Source of the DNA: Phaeodactylum tricornutum CCAP 1055/1
Lineage: Eukaryota > Bacillariophyta > Bacillariophyceae > Surirellales > Neidiaceae
Length of the DNA stretch: 44,816 nt
Reading direction: 5' to 3'
NCBI RefSeq assembly: GCF_000150955.2
Contig: NW_002238014.1
Location: 28,947-73,762, forward strand
A program made the translations under genes and the position numbers. The notes below the pieces were generated by a model that saw only the letters and a list, made by a program, of their open reading frames with translations, was not told the origin of the DNA and did not search any database. How positions within the stretch are numbered: the stretch's first letter is position 1; each line of letters starts with the position of its first letter. Below are positions 1 through 12,811 of this stretch, one piece after another.

Positions 1-560
1 TTGGATTTGATCGTAACGTCAACTATTACAAGATTCAGTACGCGCAATTGTGTATCAACGAACACGACGCTCAATTTATAGGTAAGTGGAGGTGTTGTGG
101 AACAAATGTTGACTGGTAGTATTGTGCGAAGTTTCAGCAGCCTTCCTCAAACTTGTGTATGCGCAATACGACCATTTTCTTTTCTCTCACAGCCACCAAC
201 TTGGATGCTGTCACACACTTGACGGACGCTCAGGAATGGGCTGGAAATGGAAGTATGGTGGGCGCCATCAAAGGGTGCACTGGCCAGGAACCACTTGTCG
301 TAGGCAAACCGAGTCCCCTGATGATTGATTATCTTGAAAACAAGTACGGGATGGATCGTTCCCGCATTTGCATGGTTGGAGATCGCTTGGATACGGATGT
401 GCTGTTTGGTACCGACAACGGGCTTAAAAGCTTGCTCGTTCTTTCCGGGGTGACGTCGGAAGAAAAGCTCCTGTCGCCCGAAAATTCTATTACGCCAGAC
501 TTTTACGCCGATACTATCAATGCTTTTTTTGCCGCATCGCCCGCCCCAAAGGAAGCTTAG
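1..560 (+). CDS. PGP: Phosphoglycolate phosphatase / 4-nitrophenylphosphatase-like HAD hydrolase, 3' part
   Basis: The 5' end lies outside the window. Exon sequence runs to position 81, a GT-AG intron covers 82-192 (starts GTAAGT, ends CTCACAG), and the last exon is 193-560, ending in TAG. The first exon reads GFDRNVNYYKIQYAQL, typical of the cap region of eukaryotic PGP/NIPSNAP-type HAD phosphatases. After splicing it joins ATNLD, then a VVGKPSP segment (HAD motif III lysine) and GDRLDTDVLFG (motif IV, the acidic Mg2+-binding site). In this family the enzyme dephosphorylates 2-phosphoglycolate, the oxygenation product of Rubisco, or related phospho-metabolites. The N-terminal DxDGT motif and any targeting peptide are not visible, so the compartment cannot be judged. 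The family call is firm; the exact substrate is inferred. Confidence 0.88.
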
Positions 561-1041
561 ATGTAGCGAGATAATGAAAAAATTGCGGGTTTGTTTCAAA
601 AAGTGAATATAGTTTTGCATCTATCGTTGAAGGTCATCCTGTAGGTGTAAAACGTTTCAGAGAGAGATACAGTCAAGCGGACAACGCTTCATTAAGCCAA
701 GGTGGCTCGCTTGGCTTCGTTTGCAAACGTTGGCTCAATCACAGCGCTGGTCGTTTTGACATAGCCGCTCCCAACTGGTGCAAAACGAACGACATACAGC
801 GAGTTTAGGTACACTCTACGAAAGGGTTCTTAAATTTATCTTTGCAACGTGTTCATAGATATTCAAGTAGCTTGGTCGATATGGTCATGTATATATGCAT
901 CTCATCACTGTGTACTCTTGAAGCGGTGCTTGAACAATCTCATCTAAGAGTTTTGTAAGCACCGAACCATTCAATAAAGACAACACGTTCGACAACAAAC
1001 ATCTGGCATGGAAAAGTCAACTTTCTATCGTGCGGTCAACC
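561..1041. other. Gene-free stretch after the PGP gene
   Basis: Probably 3' UTR and spacer. No coding frame with diatom-like character, no RNA gene and no repeat was seen here. Confidence 0.5.
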
Positions 1042-1407
1042 TTAGGGGGACACGGTGGTGCGTGGCCGGCGTTTGGGACGATTGCCCGTGACCTTAGCCC
1101 GGCCTCGGCCCGTGGCGACTTCCCGAGAATCAACTGTTTGCACGCAAGTGGCACTATCCCGAGATACGTCAAAATCAAAGTCTAACTCGGATCCCGAGCT
1201 AGCGTTTAACTCTTCCAGCAAGTTTCCGAGTCGCTTCGAATTGGATCTTTTTCCTCCCCGCTTGCTCCGGCCCTTGTCCTCGTTGTCCTGATTCTTCTGG
1301 ACTTCGACGGAATCCATCGTCACAATTGTTGAGTCTTCCTGAGTGGGAAGAACCTGCGATCGACACTTTTCCTTTTCGAAAAGCTTAGACAAAGAGTCCT
1401 TGATCAT
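1042..1407 (-). CDS. Hypothetical small basic protein (doubtful gene)
   Basis: A frame of 121 codons from the first true ATG (position 1407) to TAA. The protein begins MIKDSLSKLFEKEK, has a Lys/Arg/Ser-rich middle (GRSKRGGKRSNSKR), an acidic patch (SELDFDFDVSRDS) and a basic tail (RPKRRPRTTVSP). It has no recognised domain, signal peptide or membrane segment. The composition is low-complexity, as in small nuclear or nucleic-acid-binding proteins, but that is only a resemblance. A longer gene with an upstream exon on the minus strand is possible; no convincing splice partner was found. It may equally be a chance frame. Confidence 0.3.
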   Translation of the reverse strand: MIKDSLSKLFEKEKCRSQVLPTQEDSTIVTMDSVEVQKNQDNEDKGRSKRGGKRSNSKRLGNLLEELNASSGSELDFDFDVSRDSATCVQTVDSREVATGRGRAKVTGNRPKRRPRTTVSP

Positions 1408-2106
1408 TTTGATGATCTTCAAATGGTTTTTGTCTAGAGTAGAGAGTGCTGTTGACTAGAGCGGAAAAGGTGTTGATGCGGGTCGATGCCCGTCAAAAGT
1501 GTGTGTGGAAACTCGAATTTGCGCATCCAGTCTCTATATCGACGATTGTGACCCTCAAACCAAAAAGACCAACTTGGAACACAGCCACATTCAGCGTAGT
1601 GACTTGGTCTACGATAATAGCACAATAACAGTGTTGATATGGCCCGAAGAACTACTTAACAATTTTGAACGAACATCACTTTAACGGGTCATCCAAAAGA
1701 CATTAATCATGTCTTGCCATGAAACCGAAGATCTTTTGTGGGTAGGCAGATGATAGGTTTGTGTAACTGCTAGTCTCCCATTTTGACATAACAAGGTACT
1801 GGAATGTAGGGTTTGCGAATGGTTCAAAACGGAGACTGCGACAAAGCACGTGCTCCTTTTGACATAAAGGGGACAGAAGCCCGTACGATAAAACAGACCA
1901 CGGTTTTCAAGTGATTTTCCAGGGATGATACCGCCATGCTTCTGTTTTTTGTCTCTAGCTGTAAATTCTGGCTTGATGATTGACCTGCGCGGCGCACCCG
2001 GAGACTATCAACGAATCAACCAAACCATCTTTGACTTGCGCTCCTCGCCAGTAATCTACTTGGTTGGCAGAAGACGCTAGAATCGTTCGGCAGGGCGAGA
2101 CGAACT
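1408..2106. other. Spacer upstream of the FKBP gene
   Basis: This must hold the promoter and 5' UTR of the FKBP gene that starts at 2107. Short frames exist on both strands at 1434-1684, but they mirror one another and show no domain. No TATA box or repeat stands out. Confidence 0.4.
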
Positions 2107-2853
2107 ATGAATAAGATTCCACTCTCTCTTTTGATACTCTTCGCGACGGCGTGCTACGCATTTGCCTTTTCGCAAAGATGGAAGTCGAAGGATCGCCGCT
2201 ACTCGTCACAGCTCGCCGCAATGGATTCTGGAAGCTCCCCTTCTCGACGGGCCTTTCTGAGTGCCGCTACTAATGTTGTAACCACTGTTGGAATCGGTGC
2301 GACTCCTGCTTGGGCAGGAATTGACCCCAGCGCTCTCAAAAACTTACCAGTCGAAGGGGACTCGGCCGGAACCGTAACTCGCCTCCAGCAGATTGAAAAT
2401 TTACAAAAGCCCGCATCGGATCTTGAAGATCTTCCCTATACGGGATTGCCGAGCGGAGTGTCATATCGTGAATTCCGTCAAGGAAAGGGAGAGGCTACGG
2501 TTCAGGATGGCTCCCGGGTCGCTGTGGAAATGACCATTCGATGCAAATCGTTCGCGACCAATATCGAACCCGGCGGTCTCAAGTACTTTTCTACTAAGGA
2601 TGACACCGACTTTAACGAACTTGCCTTTACCGTTGGAAAAGGCGATATTTTGCCCGGGTTGGAAGAAGGTATGATAGGGATGCGTAAGGGCGCGATTCGT
2701 CGCATTGAAGTGCCGGCGACGATGGTATTTGCGGCCAAAAAGGCTGACCAGTTGCCTTTGCCAACCACCAAAGACGGCAAGCGCCGCTTCGAAAGCTTGT
2801 TCAAGACGGATGCTACCTTGCTTTTTGAAGTTCTCGTGACACGAATAAAATAA
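2107..2853 (+). CDS. FKBP-type peptidyl-prolyl isomerase, thylakoid lumen type
   Basis: Single exon, 248 residues, true ATG start. The N-terminus looks tripartite. Residues 1-21 form a signal peptide ending ACYAFAF, the diatom plastid junction with Phe at +1. A basic transit stretch follows (RWKSKDRR). Then a twin-arginine thylakoid-transfer segment runs from SRRAF (46-50) through a hydrophobic stretch to AWA (68-70), a lumenal processing site. The FKBP fold covers about 117-247, with GVSYREFRQGKG, then VGKGDILPGLEEGMIGMRKG (176-195), the hallmark around the binding pocket, and the final LLFEVLVTRI strand. Some active-site aromatics look replaced, as in many lumenal FKBPs, so isomerase activity may be weak. 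The gene converges on the transporter at 2968-4527, with only 114 bp between the stop codons. Family certain; lumen location inferred from the presequence. Confidence 0.9.
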   Translation: MNKIPLSLLILFATACYAFAFSQRWKSKDRRYSSQLAAMDSGSSPSRRAFLSAATNVVTTVGIGATPAWAGIDPSALKNLPVEGDSAGTVTRLQQIENLQKPASDLEDLPYTGLPSGVSYREFRQGKGEATVQDGSRVAVEMTIRCKSFATNIEPGGLKYFSTKDDTDFNELAFTVGKGDILPGLEEGMIGMRKGAIRRIEVPATMVFAAKKADQLPLPTTKDGKRRFESLFKTDATLLFEVLVTRIK

Positions 2854-2967
2854 ACGGAAAACGCTACAGTCAAGGTAAAATCCGTGATGGTTTCTTACAC
2901 AAAGTTTATCGCCATTCACTTTGTTCAGTACAATGTTGAGTGAGCGTGCGCGTGTAGCTCATTGAAC

Positions 2968-4527
2968 TTACTGGGACTGAGACGATGCAGAACCGTCGGA
3001 ATCGTCCCCAATTGACGTCGCTCGTTTGTTCAAATGTCGGGACGATGTGACGGCTAATCCGTTCGCTGAGTCGCCTTGACAGTCATCCACGTCTTCGATA
3101 TCTTTGGGCAGTGACTCTTCTCGTTGAATGGTGCGGTGTAACCACACGCAGTAGGGTGGTGTGAATGTGACTAGCACAACGCCGCAAATCAAATTTACCA
3201 ACCTTGCGTGGCCGTCCGATGCGGCGGCAATAATCGGGTACTGCAACAATGAAGCAATTGCACTAATGAGCAGTCCTAGACCAGCCAAGGTACCAAACGA
3301 CTTGTATCCGAAGCGTTTGCCAACATGAGAAAAGAACATGGAAAAGACGAGCATGCGCCCGAGACCGTTCGCTGCGAGGCCAATGACTTGTACATCCAGA
3401 TTGGCGTCGCCGGCGAGTACAAAAAAGGATACACTGCACAGTAAACTAGAGAGAAGCTCGGCCCACCCTAGTCCAAGCTTGTCGGCTAAAAATCCAGCGG
3501 CTGGTGACACAACCGCCGCACTGGCGTAAAGAATGGAGAATAAATCGGTATAGAATCCGTCATCATCTCCCTTGTCCTCTAGTTGAAAGCCCAGTCCCCC
3601 GATGTAGTACTGCAGCGGCACCACGAGGACGGAAAACCAACACACCAAGAGTATATATTCCGTGGACCACATAAGTTCCCACACCGACACATCCTCTTCA
3701 ATGGGTTTGTTGTCGAGCTGGTTCAAAGCGCTCGAAGTGTCCTCGACATCTGCTGTGGTGTTGCATTTGGTGCTGGGATTGCTCTGTATTCTGTTGACAA
3801 CTCCTGTATTCTTTCCCTGTGGTGATGCTGGATCCGACTCGGTATCTTCCACGACCGTGGGTAGTTGCGGTTCCGATGTCGACACGAACGTGGGATCCGT
3901 TTCGGAATTGGCGCTCGTTGCCGGGTTTGCGGATTTCGATTCCAAAAGGTAAGACGTTCCCGTGGGCAACAAAAGTGCCGCAAGGAGGGCCATTCCCAAC
4001 ATGACGGCACAGAATCCACCAAAGGTTGCCTTACGCGACGCTCCTGCCGAGGTCAAACCTAAAAAGACGAGTCCGGATACTTGAAAGGCTCCGGAAAGAG
4101 ATGCCAGTACGGCACCGGCGTTGGATGGAAAGAGCGAAGCCACCGGTTGCAAACACAACTGCACCCCGGATCCCAATCCCATGACTGCGAGTGCGATCGA
4201 TATCGCTGGACCTTGATTCGGATCCACCAGAGCCATCCCCAAGGCTCCCATGGCGGTGGCGCCAAAGGCCAATACCGTGACAATCTTGGTACCGAAGCGA
4301 TCGCGGGCGATTCCCGTCAAGAAGCGACATCCTTGGGTACTCCAGGCCCCTGCCGTAAAGGCCGCTCCCAACTGTTTTTCCGAAAGGACGGATCCGTCCC
4401 TTTTCAACTGCTGTCGAAGTGCGGGCCATCCGTACACGAGACCACCCGCGAGCGAAACCGATGAGAAGGCAAAGGCGTACAGTATCCAACGACGGAAGCG
4501 GACCGGCAAGTGCGCATGGAATGACAT
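2968..4527 (-). CDS. Major facilitator transporter, SLC43/FMP42-like
   Basis: Single exon of 519 residues, ATG at 4527. About twelve hydrophobic segments can be read in two halves, split by a hydrophilic, acidic and Ser/Thr-rich loop near residues 195-280. The first helix region (YAFAFSSVSLAGGLVYGWPALRQQL) resembles the SLC43 (LAT3/LAT4) and fungal Fmp42 group, where it reads FGWPAL. The MFS loop 2-3 signature appears as GIARDRFGTK. The C-terminal tail is cytosolic-looking, acidic, then Ser-rich. SLC43 members move neutral amino acids or other organic solutes without ATP; the substrate here cannot be told from sequence. No plastid or mitochondrial presequence is obvious, so plasma membrane or endomembrane is likely. 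Confidence 0.82.
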   Translation of the reverse strand: MSFHAHLPVRFRRWILYAFAFSSVSLAGGLVYGWPALRQQLKRDGSVLSEKQLGAAFTAGAWSTQGCRFLTGIARDRFGTKIVTVLAFGATAMGALGMALVDPNQGPAISIALAVMGLGSGVQLCLQPVASLFPSNAGAVLASLSGAFQVSGLVFLGLTSAGASRKATFGGFCAVMLGMALLAALLLPTGTSYLLESKSANPATSANSETDPTFVSTSEPQLPTVVEDTESDPASPQGKNTGVVNRIQSNPSTKCNTTADVEDTSSALNQLDNKPIEEDVSVWELMWSTEYILLVCWFSVLVVPLQYYIGGLGFQLEDKGDDDGFYTDLFSILYASAAVVSPAAGFLADKLGLGWAELLSSLLCSVSFFVLAGDANLDVQVIGLAANGLGRMLVFSMFFSHVGKRFGYKSFGTLAGLGLLISAIASLLQYPIIAAASDGHARLVNLICGVVLVTFTPPYCVWLHRTIQREESLPKDIEDVDDCQGDSANGLAVTSSRHLNKRATSIGDDSDGSASSQSQ

Positions 4528-5491
4528 GCTGCACGACTAGCGAATTCAGGGTTCGTCAGGCACCGAAAGGAGATTGTTTCGAATTTGGAACATTAGGAAT
4601 GTGACATCCATTAGTTCGTATACAGAGAACTTTTGCCAGTAAGAGGTTCGGTATACGGTCACGCTTATGCCGAACTTGTGAGCGGAAGAACGTTACGAGG
4701 GGATGTCGTGATGGGATACGGATTCTCGTAGCCCTGACAGTCACAGTCCGTCGAACCCCGATTTCCAAGTAAATCTTGGAACATCAGGTTTCAAAGCCAA
4801 AAGCCCCTACCCTATCCTGTCAATCGATAATAAGACGCTGACGTCGAGCCTTCGCTCGGGTAATATAAGGGCTAACAAAGGCCATTCTCAATCTCCGGGT
4901 CTCTGTCTTATCGGAAATTCCCGTTGGACAAAAACATCCCGCAAAAGAGAAATTGTTCACAGAATTGCACCGTTGCCCTTCCGTTCGGGCTCCCCGGACT
5001 TCATCCTTATCCTGTGGGCAACGTCGAGAACGACCGCGGTTACGAGACGTGGCCTGTAAGTGCAACGAAACGTATAGCCGGTGAAAAGTCGTCACGACGA
5101 CGCCATAGACCGCAGAGAGGGGTGACGCCATGTGCGGGGACGGTGGTGCTCGCTGTCAATACATCGAGCGGGGACTAAGGAGATCTCCTGTTCCTCAGTT
5201 TCGGTAGTACCGTTAGTACTACCAGTACGTACCTATATTCTGTAGTAGAATAAGCCAAAAGTGCTACCGCTTCCAACCGGTCTCTCTCCAATAGTTGTGT
5301 CGCACCTCGTTGGTGGAAGGTTTGAGCCTGGAATTTTGTACGTCGAGACCGGTTGGAACGAGTAAAGCTTGCACTGATACGTGAGCCAAGCTCCTTTTTC
5401 CTCCGCATCTCTCTCATAAAAATTTGCTCTGCCGCTGGCCTACCCAATTTTGTGGCTTTGATTTCGTAATCTTCGCTCTTTCCTCACACTC
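4528..5491. promoter_or_regulatory. Divergent intergenic region between transporter and Tubby-domain gene
   Basis: 964 bp separating two divergently transcribed genes, so it should hold both promoters. Small inverted motifs built on GTACTACC/GGTAGTAC lie near 5205-5235. The frames on the minus strand (4556-5131, 5175-5447) have no domain and no supporting features. Confidence 0.5.
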
Positions 5492-6481
5492 ATGAAGCTC
5501 AACCAACAACCAGCTATCCGTACGGTCAGTTTCGATAGAATGGAACCCGACGACGATACCAACGTTCCGGTACCCATGGAAACGATGGAGATCAAACATC
5601 CTTCCAAAGAAGACAAACTCCCTTGTGGCTCCTTTGGCATGATGTCCTTAGCGATGCGCGTTCCGACCAAGCTCGACTATCACCCCCGTTCACGTTTGGT
5701 ACACGGGATACTCCGCTACCGAGCAGCGGCTTCCTTCGTTCAATTTCCATTGTCCCGAGGTGCGTCGACGAACTCGACGGATCGTGCCGCTGCCTCTTCC
5801 GCCCAGCTCGAGTACGCCGTACAGCATGCCGACGGTACGGAAACCACCGTGTTGCGGGCCGTCCAGCGTGGCCACACTCGCTGCTACGATATTTACGACG
5901 CAACGTCAAAAACAACTTCACCGATTGCCGTCTTGCAAAAGTCGTGGACGAACGCATCCTCGATTGCGTACGCCTTGTCTCTCGTTTCGAACGATGTGGA
6001 TGACGAAATTCCTTGCAGCAACGACAATCATTTGTTCACGGTTGCGTGTATCGTCTACACCATTCCTTCGTTGCTCTCCGCCCTTGTCGACGCACCGGCT
6101 CGTCAAGCCGAAATGGTGTTGCGGACCGAAACGGCCATCTCCCACGAGCTTAATCACCAGGAAAACGATGCTCTGCTCCAATGCTGTCAAAAGGAGTGGC
6201 AAAGTAGCCGGACTTTGCAACGTCTTGTCAGGGGTGAGAACAACAGCTTGGTGGCTTTGCAGCATAAAGATGCCTACGACAAGGGCGAAGGTCGCTATGG
6301 ACTCAACTTTTGCGGACGTGGCAAGGAAACGTCCCGAAAGAATATGCAACTCACGGACGCCAAGGGCCGGGTCGTTGCGCAGATTGCGAAACTCGAACGT
6401 CACGTCTATCACGTGGACCATCGGGCACCCCTTTCACCTCTTCAGGCCATGGGATTCGCCATTGCCCAATGCGATCTTTAA
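5492..6481 (+). CDS. Tubby C-terminal-domain protein
   Basis: Single exon, 329 residues, ATG at 5492. The C-terminal 70 residues match the end of the Tubby/TULP beta-barrel: GRYGLNFCGRGKETSRKNMQL corresponds to the family's YVLNFxGRVxxxSVKNFQL. The segment VVAQIAKLERHVYHVDHRAP then LSPLQAMGFAIAQCDL corresponds to the FGKVxxDxFxxDxxxPLSxxQAFAIxLSSF tail that plugs the barrel. The N-terminal two thirds are divergent and hold no clear second domain. Tubby proteins bind phosphoinositides and can link membrane lipid signals to trafficking (cilia in animals) or to nuclear signalling. No transmembrane segment is present. The family call rests on the C-terminal block; the role is unknown in a diatom whose vegetative cells lack cilia. 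Confidence 0.7.
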   Translation: MKLNQQPAIRTVSFDRMEPDDDTNVPVPMETMEIKHPSKEDKLPCGSFGMMSLAMRVPTKLDYHPRSRLVHGILRYRAAASFVQFPLSRGASTNSTDRAAASSAQLEYAVQHADGTETTVLRAVQRGHTRCYDIYDATSKTTSPIAVLQKSWTNASSIAYALSLVSNDVDDEIPCSNDNHLFTVACIVYTIPSLLSALVDAPARQAEMVLRTETAISHELNHQENDALLQCCQKEWQSSRTLQRLVRGENNSLVALQHKDAYDKGEGRYGLNFCGRGKETSRKNMQLTDAKGRVVAQIAKLERHVYHVDHRAPLSPLQAMGFAIAQCDL

Positions 6482-6722
6482 AGTGGACAGCTGTGATAAA
6501 CAACTAGTGGCATGTCCGCGAGGAGCCAACCGTTCTACGCTGGGGAAAGACGAAACGAACGATAGACAAGCTGCGATGACACGAGAGACGCGTGCCTCCC
6601 GTAACGATTGTTAGGCATAAAATGAATCTTATAAATCACCTTTATACAACTTTTTTCTCTCGCATACGACTCTGTTCGGAATTAGTCTACTGCGGTGGTC
6701 CATCATTGCACAGTTGTTGCAG

Positions 6723-9204
<2,482 letters not shown>

Positions 9205-10595
9205 TTAGTTGAGCACGCCGTTGCACTTGAGGTCTTCAGCAGCTTGGCACAGACGCGCGGCCATGGCTTCTTCCCCGGCCCGGAGACTCATACGGGGATC
9301 GTAATACTTCTTGTTGGGCTTGTCGGCACCGTCGGGGTTACCAATCTGTCCCTGCAGGTACTCGCGGTTGGTGGCTTCGTACTCGCGGACACCGTCCCAG
9401 AAGGCCCACTGCGTATCCGTGTCAATGTTCATCTTGACGACGCCCGCTTCAATGGCGTACTGAATGTCTTTGACGTCCGAACCGGATCCACCGTGGAAGA
9501 CAAACAGCATGGGCTTGCTGTCGTCACTGCCTTCCTTTTCCTGAATGTAGGCCTGGGTGTTGTGTAGGATTTCCGGCTTGAGTTCTACGTTGCCCGGTGC
9601 GTAGACACCGTGGACGTTGCCGAAGGAAGCGGCGCAGGTAAAGGCAGCGTTGGGGACCGATCCGAGTTCCTTGTAGGCGTAGTAGACTTCCTCGGGCTGC
9701 GTGTATAGACGCGACGAGTCGACGTCGGAATTGTCCACACCGTCTTCTTCTCCACCGGTGACTCCGAGTTCAAACTCTAGGAGCAAATCAATCTTGGCCA
9801 TGCGCTCCATGTACTGTTTGCAGATCCCAATATTCTCCTCGAGTGATTCTTCGGAGAGATCCAACATGTGGGAGGAGAAGAGCGGTTCGCCGTGTTCCTT
9901 GTAGTATTCCTCGTTGGCTTCGATGAGACCATCAAACCAGGGCAACCATGCCTTTTGGCAGTGATCCGTGTGCAGGACGACGGGGACTCCGTATAGCTTG
10001 GCGACTTCCCGGACGTGCTTGGCTCCGGCCACGCACCCCGCAATGGAAGCCGCGTCGTCGGAGTTGTCCGCCGCCTTGCCGGCAATGAACTGTCCCCCGC
10101 CCTTGGAGAAGGTGACCATAATGGGACCTCCGTACTTCTTGGCGGCTTCCATGCAGGCGTTGATGGAGTTGGTTCCGACAATGTTGACTCCGGGAATGGC
10201 AAAGCCTTCCTTCTTGGCGTGCTGGAGAAGATCCACGAGTGCCTTGCCCGTCACCACACCCGGCTTGACCGACGCGGGCATCTTGGAAAAGGTCTGTCGA
10301 TGAGGACGTGTGACGAACAGCGAGATGGTGAGTGAATCGAACAGCAATAGAACGAAGAAACATGTCTTTCGCAAAATGGCAAAGCAATCCTTCGTCACAC
10401 GAGTGTCTGTCCGGTACAGTCCAGTACAGTCCAAATGGATGCATGTTATGTATATGTGATATAAACCACACGTACCGTCTTTTCCGCGGCGGTTTCCGTC
10501 GCAAAGAGCGCTGGGTTGGAGCGAAAGGCCGCTTGGGGAGGGGCAAACGCCACAACGGCGGGGATGAAGAAAAGAGCAGCCGTAGAGAGTTTCAT
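9205..10595 (-). CDS. FBA: Plastid class II fructose-bisphosphate aldolase
   Basis: Two exons: 10595-10476 (40 codons) and 10293-9205, with a GT-AG intron 10294-10475 (GTACGT...GACAG). The mature part would look cytosolic if exon 1 were missed. Exon 1 encodes MKLSTAALFFIPAVVAFAPP followed by a Ser/Ala/Arg-rich stretch, which is a signal peptide with the VVA|FAP junction plus transit peptide, so the 402-residue enzyme should enter the complex plastid. Class II metal-dependent aldolase motifs are clear: VLHTDHCQK (147-154, catalytic Asp and metal His), FELGVTGGEEDGVDN (214-228), VFHGGSGS and KMNIDTDTQWAFWDGV. It interconverts fructose-1,6-bisphosphate with DHAP and GAP, in the Calvin cycle and plastid upper glycolysis. 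It probably corresponds to one of the diatom FbaC1/FbaC2 enzymes; which one is not decidable here. Confidence 0.94.
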
Positions 10596-11822
10596 GATGT
10601 AAAAGGGGAGGATATGGAAGATGGGGATAAGCTACGGTACGGTAAACGGATCTGGTCGATGCGATACGAGAACGGTCAAACTATGGAACCGCTGTGGTGT
10701 CGTACGTTGTGTGCGTGTGTGTGTAGGTAGATAGGTAGGTAGATGAGTACGAGATCTTTGCCGTGTGTGTGTGTGTGTTTGGGGAAAACACATCACACCC
10801 CCGCACAAAAAAAGACGTTCGATGGATGTGGATTTCGTGGTCCTCCTCCCGTGTAAGGGTGGGGGCGGGGTTTCGCGATGCCTCGTACCGCCGCTACAAC
10901 ACGTACTTCCGACCGAACACCAACGTCAGAGATCGTTCGCGCAACAAACCCCCCCCCCCCCCCCTAACATATATACCCGAGATTCTGACAATCGTGCGCA
11001 ACGGTTGGGTCCGTCGCCACTGCCGCAGGGAGGTATCTAGCGGAGCCGTTCCCACGGACGACGGCCGTACGAACACGTACCCAGCGAAGCTTGTCTGTGT
11101 TCTACAAGTCGAACGGTAACCTTTGATAATCATGGATCGTACAAACGAATGCAAAAGAAGCTCGCGAGACGAATAGGATGGGACTACTGACAACACAGCC
11201 AAAGGAAACGGTCGGTCCGTTTCCGACGGGGCACCGGGTCCGTTTCGAACGGCACACGCCATCCGCCCCCCAGAGACGCCAACAAGCGCCTCCGGATAAA
11301 TAGACACGCCTGTCGCAACCGACACGGTAGCAATCCCCGTGTGGCACGAACTGGGGAATGGCTTTGTCGTTCACCATGGGCAAAGACTTCCTCTGATCGG
11401 TAAAGGTGACCGGATCCGCAAGGAAGAATCAAAAAAGTCGGAGCGTACGAATCTGCCGAAAATGTGGGCAACGAAAAAGTCTGCCGTAAGAGATTGGAAC
11501 GGCACGAGACCTGGACACTCTAACACGCGTCCCACCCGTGCCAGTTGGTTTTCAAAAAGAGAATCCAACCGTGGAAGGAGAAACCAAATACTTTTTTTCT
11601 AGGCGACTCGTTAGAAACGGTGGTTTTCGCACTCGCTCACAATACACACCGAGACCATTTCATATATTTGTCTTTGATCGCGGCTAGCGTTTGATACATT
11701 TACATACATACGTACATGTTCGTGAGGGAGAGAGAGGGTTTAACAACTCTAGCTCGGGCTGGTTCATTTTTCTAGGCTCATCCAACACTCTCAAATTTTA
11801 AGATAGATGGGAATTTCCTTCT
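10596..11822. promoter_or_regulatory. Aldolase upstream region with simple repeats
   Basis: About 1.2 kb between the aldolase start and the stop of the Mpv17-like gene. It holds GTAGATAG-type tetranucleotide repeats near 10725-10748, a (GT)8 run at 10763-10778 and a run of 16 C at 10949-10964. No convincing gene was seen; frames here run through the simple repeats or mirror each other. Confidence 0.5.
10949..10964. repeat. Homopolymer C16
   Basis: Sixteen consecutive C in the aldolase upstream region. On the opposite strand this is a G16 run able to form a quadruplex; the length may be uncertain in the assembly. Confidence 0.9.
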
Positions 11823-12811
11823 CTATAGAGCCCCCGCGGTGGCCATTTGGATGCAAAAATACGTATTCCAAACGACGGCCACAACGTTGTTGGCCAACGT
11901 TTTGAGTCGTTCGGGAACGTGTCGGAAAATCATCCAACTAACGGCCGGCCACAGAACATATTGCGAGCGGATTATGGGTCCTAGCTGGTCACGACATTTC
12001 GCTGTCGCGCGGACCAAACTGGGAACTGGTAGAGGGCGCCGCGAGAGAAAATACCAGGGTGAGCCGGCAAGTTGGTCGTCGAGGAACGTTGGCACCAGCG
12101 GCGTAGCACGCTTTTACATTACCCCGTGACCTTTGACATACCTTGTCCCGCTAAGAGACTTTCCACTATTTCGTACGCGTAAAAATATGCCGGATAATAG
12201 ATCGCCACTCCCAGAGTTTGGTCCACCGAAAATTGAAAAAGCGTCTTGAGCCTACTGCGCGGGGACAAGCCAAACTTGGTCTCGAACCATTGCCCAATCT
12301 TGTAGATAAATTCGTACCAAAAATGCAGAAAGGGCCCGTCAAAAAGAAACTCCGTCATCACAAAGACAGCCAATCGGTACCATTGAATCGTAAAGGTGAA
12401 CAGTGAAACGCGCTCCAAAATTTGTGCCAACAAGTCTCCGACCCCGCCGATGACTGCGGCCGATATCGCTTTCGTGAGCAAAGGACGGCGTGCACACAAG
12501 GATTGGTAGGACCCGAGTAAACGTGCCGATAGAAGGGACGGGGGTAGATCGTCGACACTGCAAGTGGAAATCGTGTCCCTCCAGAAATATTTAGCGAGCT
12601 CGGCGGTTTGAGAGGTCTTGGGACAACTTCTCGAGGGACTTCGAGTGTGAACAGTCCTCGATACGAATGCTGCCATATGCTTCCCTCCTGAATTGGACCC
12701 ATACCGGGATATCCTTATCTTATCTCTTGAGTCGAGTGTAAAAGGTTGGGCCTTCAGAGCGAGCGACGTCGCCAAGAAAATGAATATGGTTTCCGTTCTG
12801 TGAAATCCCAT
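11823..12811 (-). CDS. Mpv17/PMP22-family membrane protein
   Basis: Two exons: 12811 (or 12871) to 12142 and 12025-11823, with a GT-AG intron 12026-12141 (GTATGT...CTACCAG). Phase fits: CAA G joins TT CCC, giving AGQ-V-PSLVRA. Without exon 2 the family's C-terminal signature is lost; with it one reads SQYVLWPAVSWMIFRHVPERLKTLANNVVAVVWNTYF, matching the NWxxWPxxxxxNFxxxPxxxR....WNxYLS tail of Mpv17/PMP22/Sym1. Exon 1 carries SYQSLCARRPLLTKAISAAVIGGVGDLLAQ, the matching N-terminal part. Proteins of this family are four-helix pores of inner mitochondrial, peroxisomal or plastid membranes. Start choice: the Met at 12811 begins a hydrophobic signal-like stretch (MGFHRTETIFIFLATSLALKAQPF), while an in-frame Met at 12871 adds 20 residues and hides it. 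The former gives 290 residues and suggests entry through the ER, perhaps to the plastid. Confidence 0.85.
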
